Positions 1 through 14,718 of a DNA stretch of 64,000 bases are shown one piece after another; position 1 is the first letter of the stretch; every line of letters starts with the position of its first letter. The stretch is from Ifrita kowaldi (lineage: Eukaryota > Chordata > Aves > Passeriformes > Cinclosomatidae), in NCBI GenBank assembly GCA_013398055.1, contig VZRS01012612.1, forward strand, positions 744,210-808,209. The letters run 5' to 3'. Both the position numbers and the translations under genes were made by a program. The notes under the pieces were generated by a model. It worked only from the letters and a program-made list of their open reading frames with translations. It had not been told where the DNA came from and did no database searches.

Positions 1-3000
1 CTTTTTGTAAACAAAGAACATCAAGACAGTCCCCTTTCTCTCTTGCTTTGGCATTCTTTTGTGTTGGTGATTTCCAAAGACTCAGGCTGGCCCCATACCT
101 AGAATGACAAATTTAGTCAATGTAAAAGTCGATTATAAAACTACTTGAATGAAACCTTGCATCTCTTGTTGGGAAATATAATTAAATAGTACACAAAAAT
201 CTGCTAGCACGTAACTCAAAATACGATTATGACTAAACTGAACTGTTTGAATCTGTAGACATGTTCTATTAGCCACACACACAAATTTATTTTACTGATG
301 ACCATGACTGGGCTTTACCTCGGCACTGGCCAAAACATGCCGCAAAATTGGAGACGTCTTAGAAGTTGAATGAGAAAACTACTTTCTTGCCTTCTTTCAA
401 TCTCAAATAAATAGCAGGGTACTGTGTGTGCTGAAAGGGAATCGTTTATGTTGGACTAAAACAGAGAAGGAAAAAAAGATGCAAAGGCCAGAATAAAAGT
501 AGGCTGGATGCCTGGAAATAAATATGAATATATTAGAAAAATATTTCAAACTAAGGATGTGAAAAATGGAAAGCCCAAAGCAAAAGTAGGGAAGGAACCT
601 AATATAATTCAGTTTTAAGACTAAGAAGTGGCATAATACCAATCTCAGGCAGAGCAAAGTTGCTTCTGAGAACTGGGGAAATGGGAAATTTATTCTCCTT
701 ACCTGCTCTGATGTGAATCTTGAATAAATCCTTTGTTTTCTACAGATTTGCTCTGCAATTAGTTCCTAATCTTTTGCCTACAATTCCAGCAAAGGGAGGA
801 TGATCATAATGCAACCTTCATGTGAAAGAACAGCAATTACCTGTCAATTGACCTGCAGGATTGCAGGTTTTGACTGTCTGAAATGAAGCAGAATTTAGGC
901 CAGCATAACTGTGCCTTCGTCTTCACCAAGGACTTTCATTGCCAACAGCCCAAGGTTTTCACACTTTAGCCAGAGGAACACCCTTGTCTGTGTGGGTTTG
1001 CCAGACAACACCACCACCGTCCATGGCAAAGGCACAGGGAGAAAGATAACAGCACGTACCAGATGATGATTAATAAAAACACTCTTTATTCACTTCCTAC
1101 CACAAAATCTGGGAAGGCCTTTTCTTCTCAGGTTTCCACATCTTTACCATTGAGAAAATGAAGAAATATCAAACTAAACCTATTAGTTCATACATAGGCA
1201 GAAGACCATAAAAGGCTAAATACTGCTATGAAACCATGACCAGAATGAGGATCTTTCTGATATTCCACCTTTGTATTGCAATATGTACTATCAGATAATT
1301 TTTTGCTGATTTTGCTGCTTCATGATGAGCAGTATCTCTCTTGAGGCTGCAAAATAAAGAACTAGGTCATCATGTTAATTATAATGCACCAAAAGAATAA
1401 TGGTCTCTTAAATCCAATGGAGCCTGGAAAGGTTAGTGACAGAAGGACCAAGAAACTTTGTTAAAAAATTATCAGTAAGAGCAAAAATAGAATGACTGCA
1501 TGAAAAGATCAAAATCAAGAACATGGACAAGAGGAACACAGAAAAGCCTAGGGAACAGAAAATGTACTACAACCATGTAGATACTGAACCAAGGAAAAGA
1601 AAGTTATCTACAAATGAAAAAGGTAAAAGTGAAGGAGAGCAAACACAAAAAATATTATATAGTATATTCAAAATATTATAATTTTAAACATCACATAATA
1701 AAGAGGGTTTTAAGAAAACACGCATTAAAAAGACGAAACACTGAATGAGCAAGAAAACCCATCAAACCAGAGACCAGACAGAGACAGATAAATAGGCAAG
1801 TCAAAAGCAAAGAATGGTGAGAGAATACATCAGGTAGGTTAATAGAAGGAAAACAGGATTCTAGTCAAATACTGGAGGACTTGTTCTGTATATAGGAAAA
1901 AATACACGACAGGCAAAGGAGGAATTAGTAGAAAATAAGCCTGTCATTTAATCCTAGAAGCTGGTTAGAACCCGAGCGGATGAGAAACGTGGTTTAAGTG
2001 GTTTCTCTAAGATCAGCATCCCAGAAGCCCAGCTAAAGAACATAAACAGAAAGATGGTGTCAATCACGCTTGTTGGAAGCAAAACGGCACAGGAATGGTT
2101 TAACTTAATCCCTAAGGGTTGAACATTGACTCTAACTTTATTTTCGGGTTTCGGCCTGCATTTAAGAAAACTCCTCTGTTCCATTTGTTGCCCAGAGATT
2201 TTGACATTCCAGTTCTTAACTTTCTTCCTTTTCTCATAACTAAGAGGATCACTAATCAAACCAAATCCAACAAATGTCAGAGGCATTCTTTCAAGGCCAG
2301 TATGTGGTCTCAAAACATCTCACTTCTTGGCAATGACTAAAAGCAATAAGATTGGGCCTGAGACCAGATGATGATTATTATTTTTAGGGAAAGGTATTCG
2401 TATATTCATATTTAGTCATACGTTCCATCTAAGACATCCTATTCAAAGGTTGGTTCTCATTCCAGTCGGCTATGCATCACTGACTCCCATGGGAACCTCG
2501 GAGTTTCAGTGTTGTGCTTACTCACTGGAAAACTCTCTTCCATAGAGACATCTGGTGTCCCATACAACTAAACAGCAACATGGTTTTTTAATTTGGGGGG
2601 AGATGTTGCCCCAGCACTTCAGGCTCCAGAGCGTGGGCTCACATTGGTAGGGAACAACACAGATAGAAGATGGAAATGCCTTTCATCAGCTACTGCTCTG
2701 CATTTCACTGCTCTGTGAACTCCAGCTGCATGTTGTAAAAACATGGAAAATTGAAAGTATTTAGTTATAAATGAAAAATAAACAGGAAGACCTTATCTGA
2801 AAAGATAGTCACAAGTAAGCGTGCATGTATGTAAGAGCACATAAACAGCTGATGATGTAAGATCTCTAAGCACAGTTGTGTCACTCCATAGGATTTGCCA
2901 TTTTACAGATCTCAGAGCTGTTTATAAGCAGCGTTAGTGTTCAGGATCAAGAAAAGCAGGAGAAAAAACATTCTTCTCTTTTGGAATTACACCCTTTTCA

Positions 3001-6000
3001 GTGGTGGAGTTGGGTTAATGTAGCTGCCTACTGAGCTTTATGCTAATTTAGGAGCATGTGCAAGACTCGATCAAAAACAATTTTAATGGGTCACAGATAA
3101 ACCTTCAATGTAATCTTTCCCAAAACCAAAAGAAGGGGGAGGCCTCGTCCTGCAGGCAGACTGCTATCTACATCTCACCTAATACAAAGGAGTCATTTTG
3201 AAATGTTGATATCTTGTAAACAAATCAGTGCAATTAAAACTGAGCCACAATCTTTGGCATTTTCTTATTTCCAGATTTCCATCTTCCACTGCCAGTGTTT
3301 CAGCTGTACATAGTGACTGCTTTCCTGTACCTGGGCAGTACCACAAAATCCCTTTGACTGTGCATTTGTTTCTGTAGGCTCACAGGGCTGGTTTTTTACA
3401 CATCAGTGACAAATGTAATTTACAAAATGTTTCCCCTTTTTTTGTCATTATTTATTTCCTAACACATTAGTGAATCTTATCCCCGTCATCTTAGTAACAA
3501 CATATCTGAAGTTGACATAGGAAGGCAGGAGAGGTTGCCCTTACCACACAACTTTATTGACGTTTCTGCGTCAACTGTAATTCTTGGCAATCCAGTTCAT
3601 CCTTTCCCAGCCTTGGTCGATGAAGTCATACCCATGACCTTAACAAAGAGAGATTCAATTTCTCCTCTTTTATGTTAGGTGGGCTTTTCAATGTTCTCTA
3701 AAGACAAGTTGAGGCCTCTAGATGCCCTGTGAGAAACAGCTCAGATTTGTTTCCCCTGCCATTGATAGCATCTGTGTGCCTCATACTCCCTGAAGAAAAG
3801 ACATGGTACTGCTTGGGAACTTGGGATCCCAAAGGTAGAAGCGTTTTACATTTCTCTAGTTCACTGAATACCTCAGGACTAGGGCTGCTGGCTAGGTTTC
3901 CCATGGAAAGTGGGGCTCTGTGCCTTTGTCACTTCCACCTGTTTTCCCAGTAAAACTAGCAGGCAGATAGCTGGGATTTCATTTGTTTAACATTCAACTT
4001 GCATGTGCTGTGTCCATGTCTGTCTGTCTGTCTGTCTGTCTGCTCAGGGACCCACCAAACAATTATCCTCCCGTCCAGTAATTTTGAAGCCATTGGATAA
4101 TCTCAGTTAAATGTAATGCAAGACTGGAGCTCTCTCTCAAGTGTTTCTATAGCATACAGACTGGTCCTTGACCATGTTGTACAGGATAACTCACATCTGC
4201 TTTCATTACACGGCACGGTCTTTGAGGCACTTCTGCCCCTCTCCATCTCAATTTCTCCCACCCTCTTTGTGCTAGACGGGAGGCTGGTAATGGACACAGG
4301 ATTTGTCCAGCTTCCCAAGAGATGGGTGTAGAGAGGCAGCTGGTGACCCCAGGAAGGGAAAGGCTGCAGACCATCACAGTTCCTTCTGTGCCAGGCAGTC
4401 AGCTCCCTTAGCTCCAGGCCATCTGCTTTGGAGTCTGTTCCTGTCACCAGCTTTCCCTTATCTTCACCTATGGTCTCTGTCATTGTAAAATATTAATATG
4501 TATTCATTTCCCCTTTCTTTCTAAGAAGCACAGAACAAAAGGGAATCCTGCCTTAATATTTTTTTAATGTTGCTAGGACTGTCACAGGTCACCACCATGC
4601 TGTTGTAGGTACAATCTTTCAGTGGTATACAAAAAAATGTTCACTCTTCCAGCAAAACCTGTATTTTTATCAAATATGAAACCTTTGGGAGCTGTGTTAA
4701 GTTTGACAGCTTACAATGGAAGACAATAAAAATTAATAGTCCTGACTTTTCTTCTGAGGTGTCAACAAAATTTATTTTATTATGGCAACATTTTGCCTTT
4801 CAACAGTTTTTCCATTATTTCATTTTAACTTTTAGATTATAATTTTGACATTGTATTTCTATATATATTCCAATTTTTTATGTTGCAGTTTTGACGTTAT
4901 CCAAGTGAAACAATACAATGGCTCTAAACATAGCATTTTCTGGAACAACAGGCCTATAACTCACTTATAAACTCTCCTTATAAACTACATTTTGTAGAGC
5001 TCAGCAAATAATAGAGTTTGTAGTCTGGGACTGAACCAAAAAAAGTTAAAAAAGAAATTTCATTCAAGCCAAATCAAAACAGAAACTGACATTACAAAAA
5101 TAAATTAAAAATGGAGCAGACTATTAGAAGAAAAAAGCTTTCCTTTTATTTTAAGGACTTTAATGTCTCTGCCCTTGGATACCTTATTAGCCATTGATTT
5201 GCCATATTCAGCCCAGCATCATAAGTGGTCTCCGTCCACGGGAAACCTCTTTTCTTGGTGGACATAATGGGAAAAGGCCTTCCTGGCTCAGACTGTCCTA
5301 CAGGAGCACTTGTCCAGTGCCTCCCTTGCCAGACAAGACCTCTGAGTGTCTTGAAGACATCCAAGCGTGGGCTAGAATGGCTCTGCTTGGTTGTTTTGGT
5401 TTTTTTTTTCTTCTCTCATTTTTAAACTTACATGGGACAGCACTGGTTTCATATAAGCTCTGGCCTGCCACCACCTTCACTGCTGTCACCATCCTTGGTC
5501 AGAAAACCACACTGACTTAACTTGAAATGACAGATTTTGTGAGTGGCGACACAGGGGGCAGTTATCAAGCATCAGATCCTGTGAAAGAGGAGGTTTAGAA
5601 GCTTCCCAGGCCCTAAAGTGACTTGCCCATCACCAGAACTCCTTCAGTCTCTATAGATAGCAACACGACAGCTAGGTCTAATTGCTGGTGTTGCTCTGAC
5701 CAGCAGAAGAGTGGGACTTACTTGGCTGCAAATTAGGTTCTTGAGGCTAAAATAAAAAACAGAGGAAGAAATTAAAATCTGAAAGGTTCGTTTTCACAGG
5801 AGATTGTTGCCAATACAACAAAACTGAGTAATTCCCTGAGCACTGATGCTAACAAGCCCCAGTTGCACAGGTTTTCTTGTTTCAGGACAAAATTCCCTGG
5901 TGTCCCCCAAATTCTAAATGTCTCACAGAATTACTTTTCAGTTTGGGAGAGCTGTAATGTTACTTTCTTGTGTGGGTTTCTGGTTTCTGATAAATACAGG

Positions 6001-8130
6001 TCGACAGGAATGTCAAGAGGTCTTGCTCTCTCCTCCACCTGGCTGCTTACCTTCAGGAAGATCACAGGAATCTTTTGGAGTTTCCATCACAGTTTGTGCA
6101 ACTAGCTAGGGAAGTGGGCTAAAAACAGCACCAGATGCCAGAAGTCCTAAATGCTCTAATTTTCTCTACTCCTATTGCTGCTTAGACTGCAACATAATAC
6201 TATGCACTAAGAATAAGCCTGAACATCTGTCTGACTCAGGCAGTCCTCTTAGTGGATATGCATTCTAATCCTCTTTATTTTGATGTTCTCCTTTTCTGGC
6301 TTTCCTGGTTCAGATTCTTGGTCTTATACAAGATAGATCATCCTTCTTCTCTTGCCTTGCTGGCTGAGCACCACATAACTAGAAAGACAGGTTTTTGCAT
6401 TTGCCATTATCTTACTAAATTGTTTTACTAAAACTAGGAAAAACTTCGTATTTCCTGGGATGCTGAAATCAAGGGTTAGAGTTTGTCTTCTGCAAGCCAT
6501 TGAAATCCAATTCAAACTTTTCAGAATGCTCTCCTTTCTCCTGAGACTCACCTGGACACTGCTATGAAAAACACTTCCTGGAAATGGTGCTTGAAGTGGA
6601 GAAACAACTTCACCATTGTGCTCCTCCACCTGCCAGGTTCTCTTCTCACCAACATGATTGTAGATTTTTATTGCTTGTTTGACAGTGCCCAGGAAGGAAC
6701 AAAATGCTTCACAATACAGATAAGAAAAGCCAAATTACTGCCTGCAGCAGTTTGGAAGCGTGGCATGGTGATGGGGATGACAATAGAATAGGGGAACACA
6801 GTGGGAAGGAAAAATCAAGTATGAACAGTGAGATCATGCTGCTGTTCCTGACACTTGCTGTGCAGCATGAAGGGGCATAAAATCAAGGATTTCTAAATTA
6901 TAAAACACAGTATTCCATTTTCTTGGAAGCAGATTTTCTTTCATAAAATCTTGATTTTTAAAGAAGTCTAAGTCAAAAATAAAAAAAATCAGAGTTGTTG
7001 TCACCAGCTCAGAAAAGTATTTTTACTTCAATGGCACCATGATCACATGAACTCATATTTTTTCCAGAACGATAATAGGTATTGAATACAGTCTGAGCCA
7101 ACAACTAGTATGGAAATAATGGCATCAGAAATGTTTGATTTCTCAAATATTCTGCCATTTTGAACTGTAATTACAGCATAACATTTATAGAATATGAATT
7201 AATTACTAAAGTTTTCCCCCTTAATTTTTGTAAAATAGCTTTCAAATGGACCTGTTGTTGCTGCTTAGCAAACTGCAGACAGAACAATATAAGAAGACCT
7301 CTTTGAAGAAAAATGTTGTGATTTCAATAGATTTTAATGCTGTTCTACTAACAAAAGTGTTTGATTGCAGAAACTACTTTAGGCTCATCAAATCCCTAGT
7401 CTAGCTTGGGAAAACAAATCTAGGAAGCTCTTTATTTTCATGTATTTTTCTAAGTGAAAACTGCACCATTGACTTCATAAGATTTAAAACTTGCTGCGGT
7501 GTGAGCCACAAGTCTTTCTGCAGCTAGTTACAGTGTTATTTCAGTCTGAAATGCCACCAAAAATAACTAGCACAAACTCATTATTTCTAAAGGAAACAAA
7601 CTTATTTTTGTAGAAATTCCGAATGCATACATTTTTGCATAGACTTGTAATGTCAGCTGAGGGCAGTGCTAAAAATCAAACATCCTTTAAAAATATATGC
7701 CTTCTTGCTGTAAAGGATTTGATGAATCTACGCAGCAAGCCAGCTTGGATTTCTTCAAAGAATAGAATTCTAATTGTTATTATTCATATAGCAATAGCAT
7801 CTAAATACTTCTGTGATTGTCAGGCCTCAGGGATGTTAAGTAATGTGCAAGGAAGACAGATGCTGCTCCAAAGCATTACTGTTCAAGATGAACAAGCAGC
7901 ACAAAGGATAGGTGATGGGGAAGACAAAAGACACAGAGCAAGGAGTGATCTACACAAGACATGCAAATGAAAGAAGATGAAATTAAAATCTTAACCCCTC
8001 ACTGCAATGCCTTGCCCAAACAGATGAATTGTCAATATGGTGATGGCACAATGGCAAGACTGAAATTCTAGCCCAGCACAATCAATGGCAGATTTTCTCA
8101 GCAGTTTCAGACTAAGAATTAAAATAATTT
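1..8130. other. Unique AT-rich intergenic DNA
   Basis: Apart from the (GTCT) run at 4018, I see no recognisable gene, retroelement or RNA gene here. Open frames are short, unconnected and present on both strands without codon-like character. The region would be downstream of BCKDHB in what is a gene desert in other vertebrates. Confidence 0.6.
4018..4042. repeat. (GTCT)n microsatellite
   Basis: About six perfect tetranucleotide units. It is likely polymorphic but has no other visible role. Confidence 0.95.
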
Positions 8131-8654
8131 TGAAAACCCCACTGGGAGCGACATGTTCAGCTCTGGGGCCCACCCAGCATAACAGACATGGACCTGCTTG
8201 AGTGAGTCTAGAGGAGGGACATAAAAATGATCAGGAAGCTGGAACTTCTCCTATGAAGACAGATTGAGAGAGCTCGGGTTGTTCGGTGTGGTGGAGAGAA
8301 GGCTCTGGGATGACCTTATAGCAGCCTTCCAATACCTAAAGGGGGCCTACGAAGGAAGATGGGAAGGGATTCTTTATCAGGAAGTATAGTGATAGGACAA
8401 GGAGTAACAGTTTTAAATTGAAGGTTAGCTTAAATGGGATATTAGGAAGAAATTTTTTACTGTGTGGGTGGTGAGACACTGGAACAGGTGGCTCAGAGAA
8501 GATGTGGATGTCCCATCCCAGGAAATGTTCAAGGCCAAGTTGAATGGAGCTTGGAGTAATCTGGCATAGTTGAAGGTGTCCCTGCCCACGGTAGGGGGAT
8601 TGGAACTAGATGATCTTGCAGATTCTTTCCAATCCAAACTACTCTATGATTCTA
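8131..8654 (+). mobile_element. CR1 LINE, 5'-truncated 3' end
   Basis: About 520 bp matches the 3' part of avian CR1. It covers the degraded end of ORF2 (the stretch giving the lasting DLIAAFQYLKGA-type reading, here broken), the block around 'gtgataggacaaggagtaa', the 'ggtggtgagacactggaacagg' block and the 3'UTR ending in 'actctatgattcta'. It is 5'-truncated, as most CR1 copies are. Many substitutions and the loss of any continuous frame show an old, inactive copy. No target-site duplication is expected for CR1. Confidence 0.92.
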
Positions 8655-9771
8655 GAAGGGATTTGAAGGCGATAACACCTTATCTACCGAAGTCATCATC
8701 AGAGGTCCTACTGACTGACTGACCAAGGTCTTGTATTTCAACTCTATGCAGCACATGCGTGCTCCCAGAACTTAACTCTTTTTGCACTTCTAGAAAGTTA
8801 CTGAAGAACTTTTATCAATACTCAGTGACCTACCTCTAGTTTCTCAAGTTATCTACATTTGGAGTTATGGAAAAAATTCAATACAGAGAAGGAAATCTTC
8901 TAAATATTTCTAGTCAGGCTTTCCTAAATATTGATTTCCTGTGAATTCAGCTTCTCAATTTATGGCGCAAGTTAACATATGTACAAATATATTTCATTAT
9001 CCTAAACTGCTGTGTTCTGAAGTCTGTGAGATATATTCTAAATACACTGACACAAATTTTTCATTTCTATTTTAGTGATGCACTCTTTGTGAATAAAATA
9101 TACAACAAAATCTAAACACAGGTTTAGAATCGCTTGGTGGAAGCTGCCTTCAGATTCCAGATCCAAAGAGATGGAGATTCCAGCACAGCAAAAGACTTGT
9201 TCTAATCAAAAGTATGTTAAATTTGAACAAATTCAATTATTCACTTGAAATAAAATTGATTCCATAAGTTATTATTTCTTTTCACTGTGAACAGCTTCTG
9301 GACTAATGGACTAGTTTATTACTAATATTTTTTACTCATAAATATTCACGGAATAATCAGGATGATCTTCAGATTCAGAATGTTCACCAGATGTTCTCTC
9401 TGACCACTTTTTGTTGTTATTTATGCTGTGTGATTAGCCACTCGAACCATATGGCATTGTTTCTTGTCTCTGAATCAGTGACAAATGCTTAGATCTGGAC
9501 AGTGATGAAAACAAAAGTTCATTTGCATTATGAATCTTCAAATGAAAAAATCATGTCCCAAAAACCTTTGCTTTTTCATGAATTGTGAATATTTTCACCC
9601 ATTCCACGTGGACATCCAAGTAATGATGAATAACATAATACATAAATTAATCCTAGGGCATTACTTTTTCTCAAAGTTTGCACAGACCATTCTTTTCTCA
9701 TTTGACAAGCATCAGCTCTTCCATAGGCTCTAAATTTTTATGACAGCTACATTGTTTGGACTTTTGTTGCT

Positions 9772-9808
9772 ATCATCATCATCATCATCATCATCATTAT
9801 TATTATTA
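9772..9808. repeat. (ATC)n-(ATT)n compound microsatellite
   Basis: Eight to nine ATC units pass directly into four ATT units. The change of motif suggests a point mutation that spread within the array. Confidence 0.95.
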
Positions 9809-11649
9809 GCCTTTGAACTTGTTATTTCTTCAATTAATTCATTGTATTGATTCAATCAACATATTTACTTTTCAAAACATGCTTTCAAATAAATATTTCT
9901 GGGCAACGCAGACATACTGGCTCATTTCTTTAAGAAAACAAATACCATTTTAGGAATATTAGGGGAAAAGCCATATAAATTGGCACTTTTCTTAAAGATT
10001 TCTGCACATAGCAGCACATTTTTTCACAGTTATATAAAAGTCAACTTTACTTGAACATTTCTGAGAAAACTAACACTTTTCTTCAATATCTGGAAATGAT
10101 TCCTCCATAAAACCAATGTGTCCCAAACTTCCAAAATTTAAGACTATTAAAAACATAGTCCACATGGCATATTTCATAATACTAGTAAATTCTATTTGTC
10201 CCTGTTACATCGGTCATCATCTTGATATCTAAATGCACAAAGTTTAAAAAAATGGTTTTCCTCTTTAAAAAAAATTAAAATCTGACTTCTCAGGGATCAC
10301 AGAAATTTACTTCACATAATGAGCAAGAATTTGCTCTAGTCTCAGCATCTCTATTCTCAGTATCTTTAAATATGAACTGAGAGAAAACATAAAAATATAG
10401 CTACTGTTTAAATTTATAATTTTGCTATCTGCAAAACGACAAGGAATTCGAGGGACACAACAGTTCAATCAGTTTGGATTAAAACACTCTTCAACCCATG
10501 CAAATATAAGGTGGTATGTGTAAGAGCGGCACAATTCACAGTACTTGAATAACAGCATCTCCTGTGAGAGACAGTGATAGGAAGGGTCTTGGGGCATATG
10601 ATGTGGAAGACCTGATCTGACAGTAGTGTTTATCCCTTCTCCATGCAGAATTCTGTGAAGCTGCAAAATAGAGGGGATCCAGTCTGGGCACCAAGCAGCA
10701 ATGGAATCTGAAGTTTGGCCAGCCCTTCCACAGGCAGTAGGTTTCTGACATTATTTATTCTTCAAAAACTCAGCCTTTTTCTTCCATCATGCCAGTGTTT
10801 CATAACAATAATGTCATTTGATAATGAGCAACATTTCTGAACAGAAATAGTAGAAGGGAGTCCTGCTTGTCAGTGGTGTTTTTCCTTCTTGAATCAGAAT
10901 CTTGTTGCTATGCTGCAGTCACATAATTAGAAGGGTTGCACTAGCTACTGTAACTGAGGAATGCTTCAGGAATTATCCACTGAGACTGACAAATCTCAGA
11001 CCATGTTTTTCACGCAGGGACTCTAGAAAATAAAGCAAAGATTTTCACAACCTTCTGGCATGTGTTTTTCAGAATTATGGATAACATCATGCCACTTTAT
11101 GAGGTTTCTGTTGTATCACCAAGTGGTGCATTTGTGTAACAACTATGCACAGCCTGATATATCCCACCCGAACTGGATTTACCGGGCATGAACAATCCAT
11201 GCAGATCAATGCATTCATTATGAACTTAATTATGGCTTCCACATGTACTGCAGCCAGACTGGAGCTACTTTACCTGCGTAGTAGCGTCCAACCTGCCAGA
11301 AGCTACCAAACATACAGAGGATCATAGGTAAGAGTAAATTGTGCCCAAAATTCACTTAGATAAAACTACTGAGTGGAAAAAAGGGTTCAATAAAAAACAG
11401 ACATAAAGTACTTCTAATGTAGACTGCATATTTTACTGTAAGTCTGGATTCCTCCCTGACAGTCCTGAATTTGACTCCAAGGATCAGCTTCCCATGAATC
11501 AGGCAAATCTGATAGAATCTCTGCATTTATTTCTGTGCACATACACACACCCCTCCCTAAAAATATTACAAATGTGTAGGATATGCCACTTTAATGTATA
11601 AGAGATACTGATTATACTGAACATTCAGAAAACTTTCTGGTCTGCCAGT

Positions 11650-11766
11650 GATAAGGAGAGTGAGAAAAAGAAAGGAGGGGCAAAGGAAAGGGAAACGGAA
11701 AGGAGCAAGGCGAAGTAAAGAAAAAAGAAGAGAAAAGAAGATAAAAGACAAAAGGAGAAGATAAAA
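11650..11766 (+). repeat. Purine-rich tract
   Basis: About 115 bp on the plus strand is almost entirely A and G, with only a few scattered C and T. It is low-complexity DNA that may adopt unusual structure. The minus-strand frames over it (rich in Phe, Ser, Leu and Pro) are artefacts of this composition. Confidence 0.85.
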
Positions 11767-14701
11767 ATCCTAGTCCTTCACATAAAATAGATCTTTTCAG
11801 GCTGCACAAAAATGCCTGATGACATTGCTTGTTTGGAAGAACTGTTTCTCGTTATATCCCAGAACACTTCTACTACTTCCAGTGCTGGTTCAACTCAGTC
11901 ACTTCACTCTGGAGAGACCCATATGTTTTGGATAAATAATCCACAGTGGTCTTTCTGTGCTTTTCACCACTTCTGCAGTACTCCAACCATTTGCCTGTGT
12001 TCTCATTTAACTGGCTTCATTCCTCTAAGCCTATTGAGTGCTGTCATATACTTTGTTGCATTTAAAATGACGTTTGATTACTTTGAATAGATGAAGAACC
12101 TGAGATAAGGCTGTCTGACCTATCTGTCAATAGCATGAAATAAACTTCTTGGTTGCACTTCTGGCACTCTCCTTGTCTTCCATGTCTTCCAGCCTTTGAG
12201 CAGCATATTAATCACACACACCCTGACTGATCACCATCCAACTTCAGCCCTTCTGGAGGCTCAAGTTTTTATGAAATTGCACCAGAGGATGAAGCCGGCT
12301 GGCTGCGCACAGAACATAAAACCAATTAAGCCAAAAAAAACTGGTAAAGAAATGTGCAGTAAGAAAAAATTCCTTAGTGTATACAGTAACATCTATAACT
12401 TCTTTTCCTATTGGAGTTAAATATAGTACAGAAGGATAGTTATTCATCACTTCTATCGACAGCAATACCCATGCAACTACATTTGCAGTAGCAGAAGTCA
12501 TACTTAGACTGGAGAATATTCAGGCCTTGCAGCATCAGTCAGGAGGAAGAAGCAGGGAATGAGCTCACATGTGAAGCTGCAAAATTAAACTAAAGGAGGA
12601 GATGGAGCAGGAGGCTACTGCCTAGATCCATATGAATACTCTGCTGAAAATGAAAGGTGATATTTTTTCTTCCAAACTTGGAAGACTCCTAAAAATATAT
12701 CTCATTCTTCCAATGAAACTGGAGGGCTTCCACATAGGACCTGAATTTCACCCACAAGGTCTACTTTGGACTAAGGGATTGGAAGGGTTATATTTTTCTC
12801 ATAATATGTGTGTCTCCAAACTCAGGTCTTTGTGGAAACAGCAAATACTCATAAATAAATAACTGTAATTTATTTGCACTTGCATTGCATCATAGAATCT
12901 GTTTAGGAATCACTATCTCATCACTATCTATATTTCTAAGACAGGAAACTTCCATGACCAAGGCACCTTACATTCCAGGTTTGGGAGGAAGTGGAGAACT
13001 GTCACGCATTAGAATAGTATTTCATTTGTATAAAGACCTTTTATTAAATATTAAGGGGGGAGTTAATTTTTATCATTATTTTAACAGAAATCCATTTATT
13101 AATTGATTTTATTTTCTTCAGGGCACCATGTCAGTGACTTGACACCACCAAACATACCTCTACCAATATAGCCACATGAATTTCAAACAGTTAGCCAGAA
13201 AATACTTATAACCATTTCAGAGGTTTGATTTCAGTTATATCCTTTGGGATTCTCAGTTATCATTGCACATACTGAAAAATGAAACTAGCAACTGCAACAC
13301 AGCCCTTCCATCTCTGTTTACACACTGTAGAAAACATAAACAACCAAATCTGCGAAGCATGGAAAGGGAAAAGGAAAATTACATAAATGAAGCTGAAGAG
13401 AATGACAAAACAAAATCAAACACTTCAGATAAAAGAAGAGCAGAAGGCCAAGTTTATGTCTTCAGTTGTGCAGTGGATTATTTCCTGATGTACAGTTTCT
13501 CACAGAAGTGATTCTGAAAAATAAGAATATCCAGGGCAGTCATTCAGTTCTATATAGTAATATCAATAAGCTATCAATGTATTTCCATCTTTGCAAGATA
13601 AAGAATTTTCTATTCGTTGAAGCTGCAGACCAAAAAAATTTTAAACTCCAGTAAGTTTTAAATAACAGCAATTACTTTTTGTATCCTAATTTAAAACATA
13701 TGCCAAACTAAAACAAGGTTCAGTTTATTTATCTCTTCTTCAGAGGTCTCACTGTTCTTCACGGGTCTCACTGTTTTGCTGCCAGAAAACATCTTCTCAT
13801 TTCTATTTTGAGGCCAGTGATGGTGAAGTGTTCAACTCTAACACGCTTGGATGGCACATCACAGAAAATGTGTTACATGGTCCCTACCAACAACCAACAT
13901 CAGTGCAACAGCAGCAGAACTCCTTCCTGTCTGGAAGTAACAAGTAACATGAAAATAAAATTCTGTCTCCCTCCACCCAGATGGAGTCTCAGTGGGCCAG
14001 GCTCAGGCAGACTCACAGAACAGCAATGAGAGCTCCAAATTCTATCAGTCAGGATGCAAACCCGCCCTAAGCATAAAGAGGCAGGATCCTTAATACAGAT
14101 TATAAAATCTCTTGCCATCAAAGAGAGAAAATACGTTCCTCCCATTTACTTATATTGTGCAGGTCAAACTGTACTGACTGTTCTAAAGTGGCTTCAATTC
14201 AGAATAAAAGCTCATGTTGCATCTAGACCAAGGCAATCCCCAGTCTCACAATACATCATTTTGTAAAAAAAAAAATATGCCCTTAATATTTGCAACAATT
14301 AAAAATAAATTTCTCTTCTTAAAAAATGAGCTCATGGAATACCTGTGTTCAAGAAGTCTACAAATGCACCAGACATGGACCAAGCAGTCTCCAATCTGCA
14401 ACACTGCCTGGTACACTACAAGGTTCCCTGCAGGACACTGTTATTGCTTCCACTAAATTACCAAGGCACAATTAGTTTTGTGACAGCTTGGTAAATTTGG
14501 TGATGTGGGATACTTAAGCAGGATTTGGAGTTTTCTGTTGGACATTTCATTCTGTTATTGCTATTATTGGCATATTTACTGTTTCGACATTTTTTACTGC
14601 CTTCTGTAAACCAGTAAATCTAAATAATTTCTTTTTTTTCTGGAATTTCTTTTCCAGTGAAACCAACCCATGTGCATGCCATGTGATTAAAAAAAAGAGA
14701 A

Positions 14702-14718
14702 AACAACAACAACAACAA
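14702..14718. repeat. (AAC)n microsatellite
   Basis: Five to six AAC units in an A-rich setting. Confidence 0.9.

Noticed and set aside
5146..5364. 72-codon minus-strand frame starting MDVFKTLRG
   Set aside because: It has no recognisable family, several overlapping frames on the other strand and no splice sites. Treated as chance.
12888..12902. 'catcatagaatctgt', resembling the start of a reversed CR1 tail
   Set aside because: The following sequence does not continue as CR1 3'UTR.
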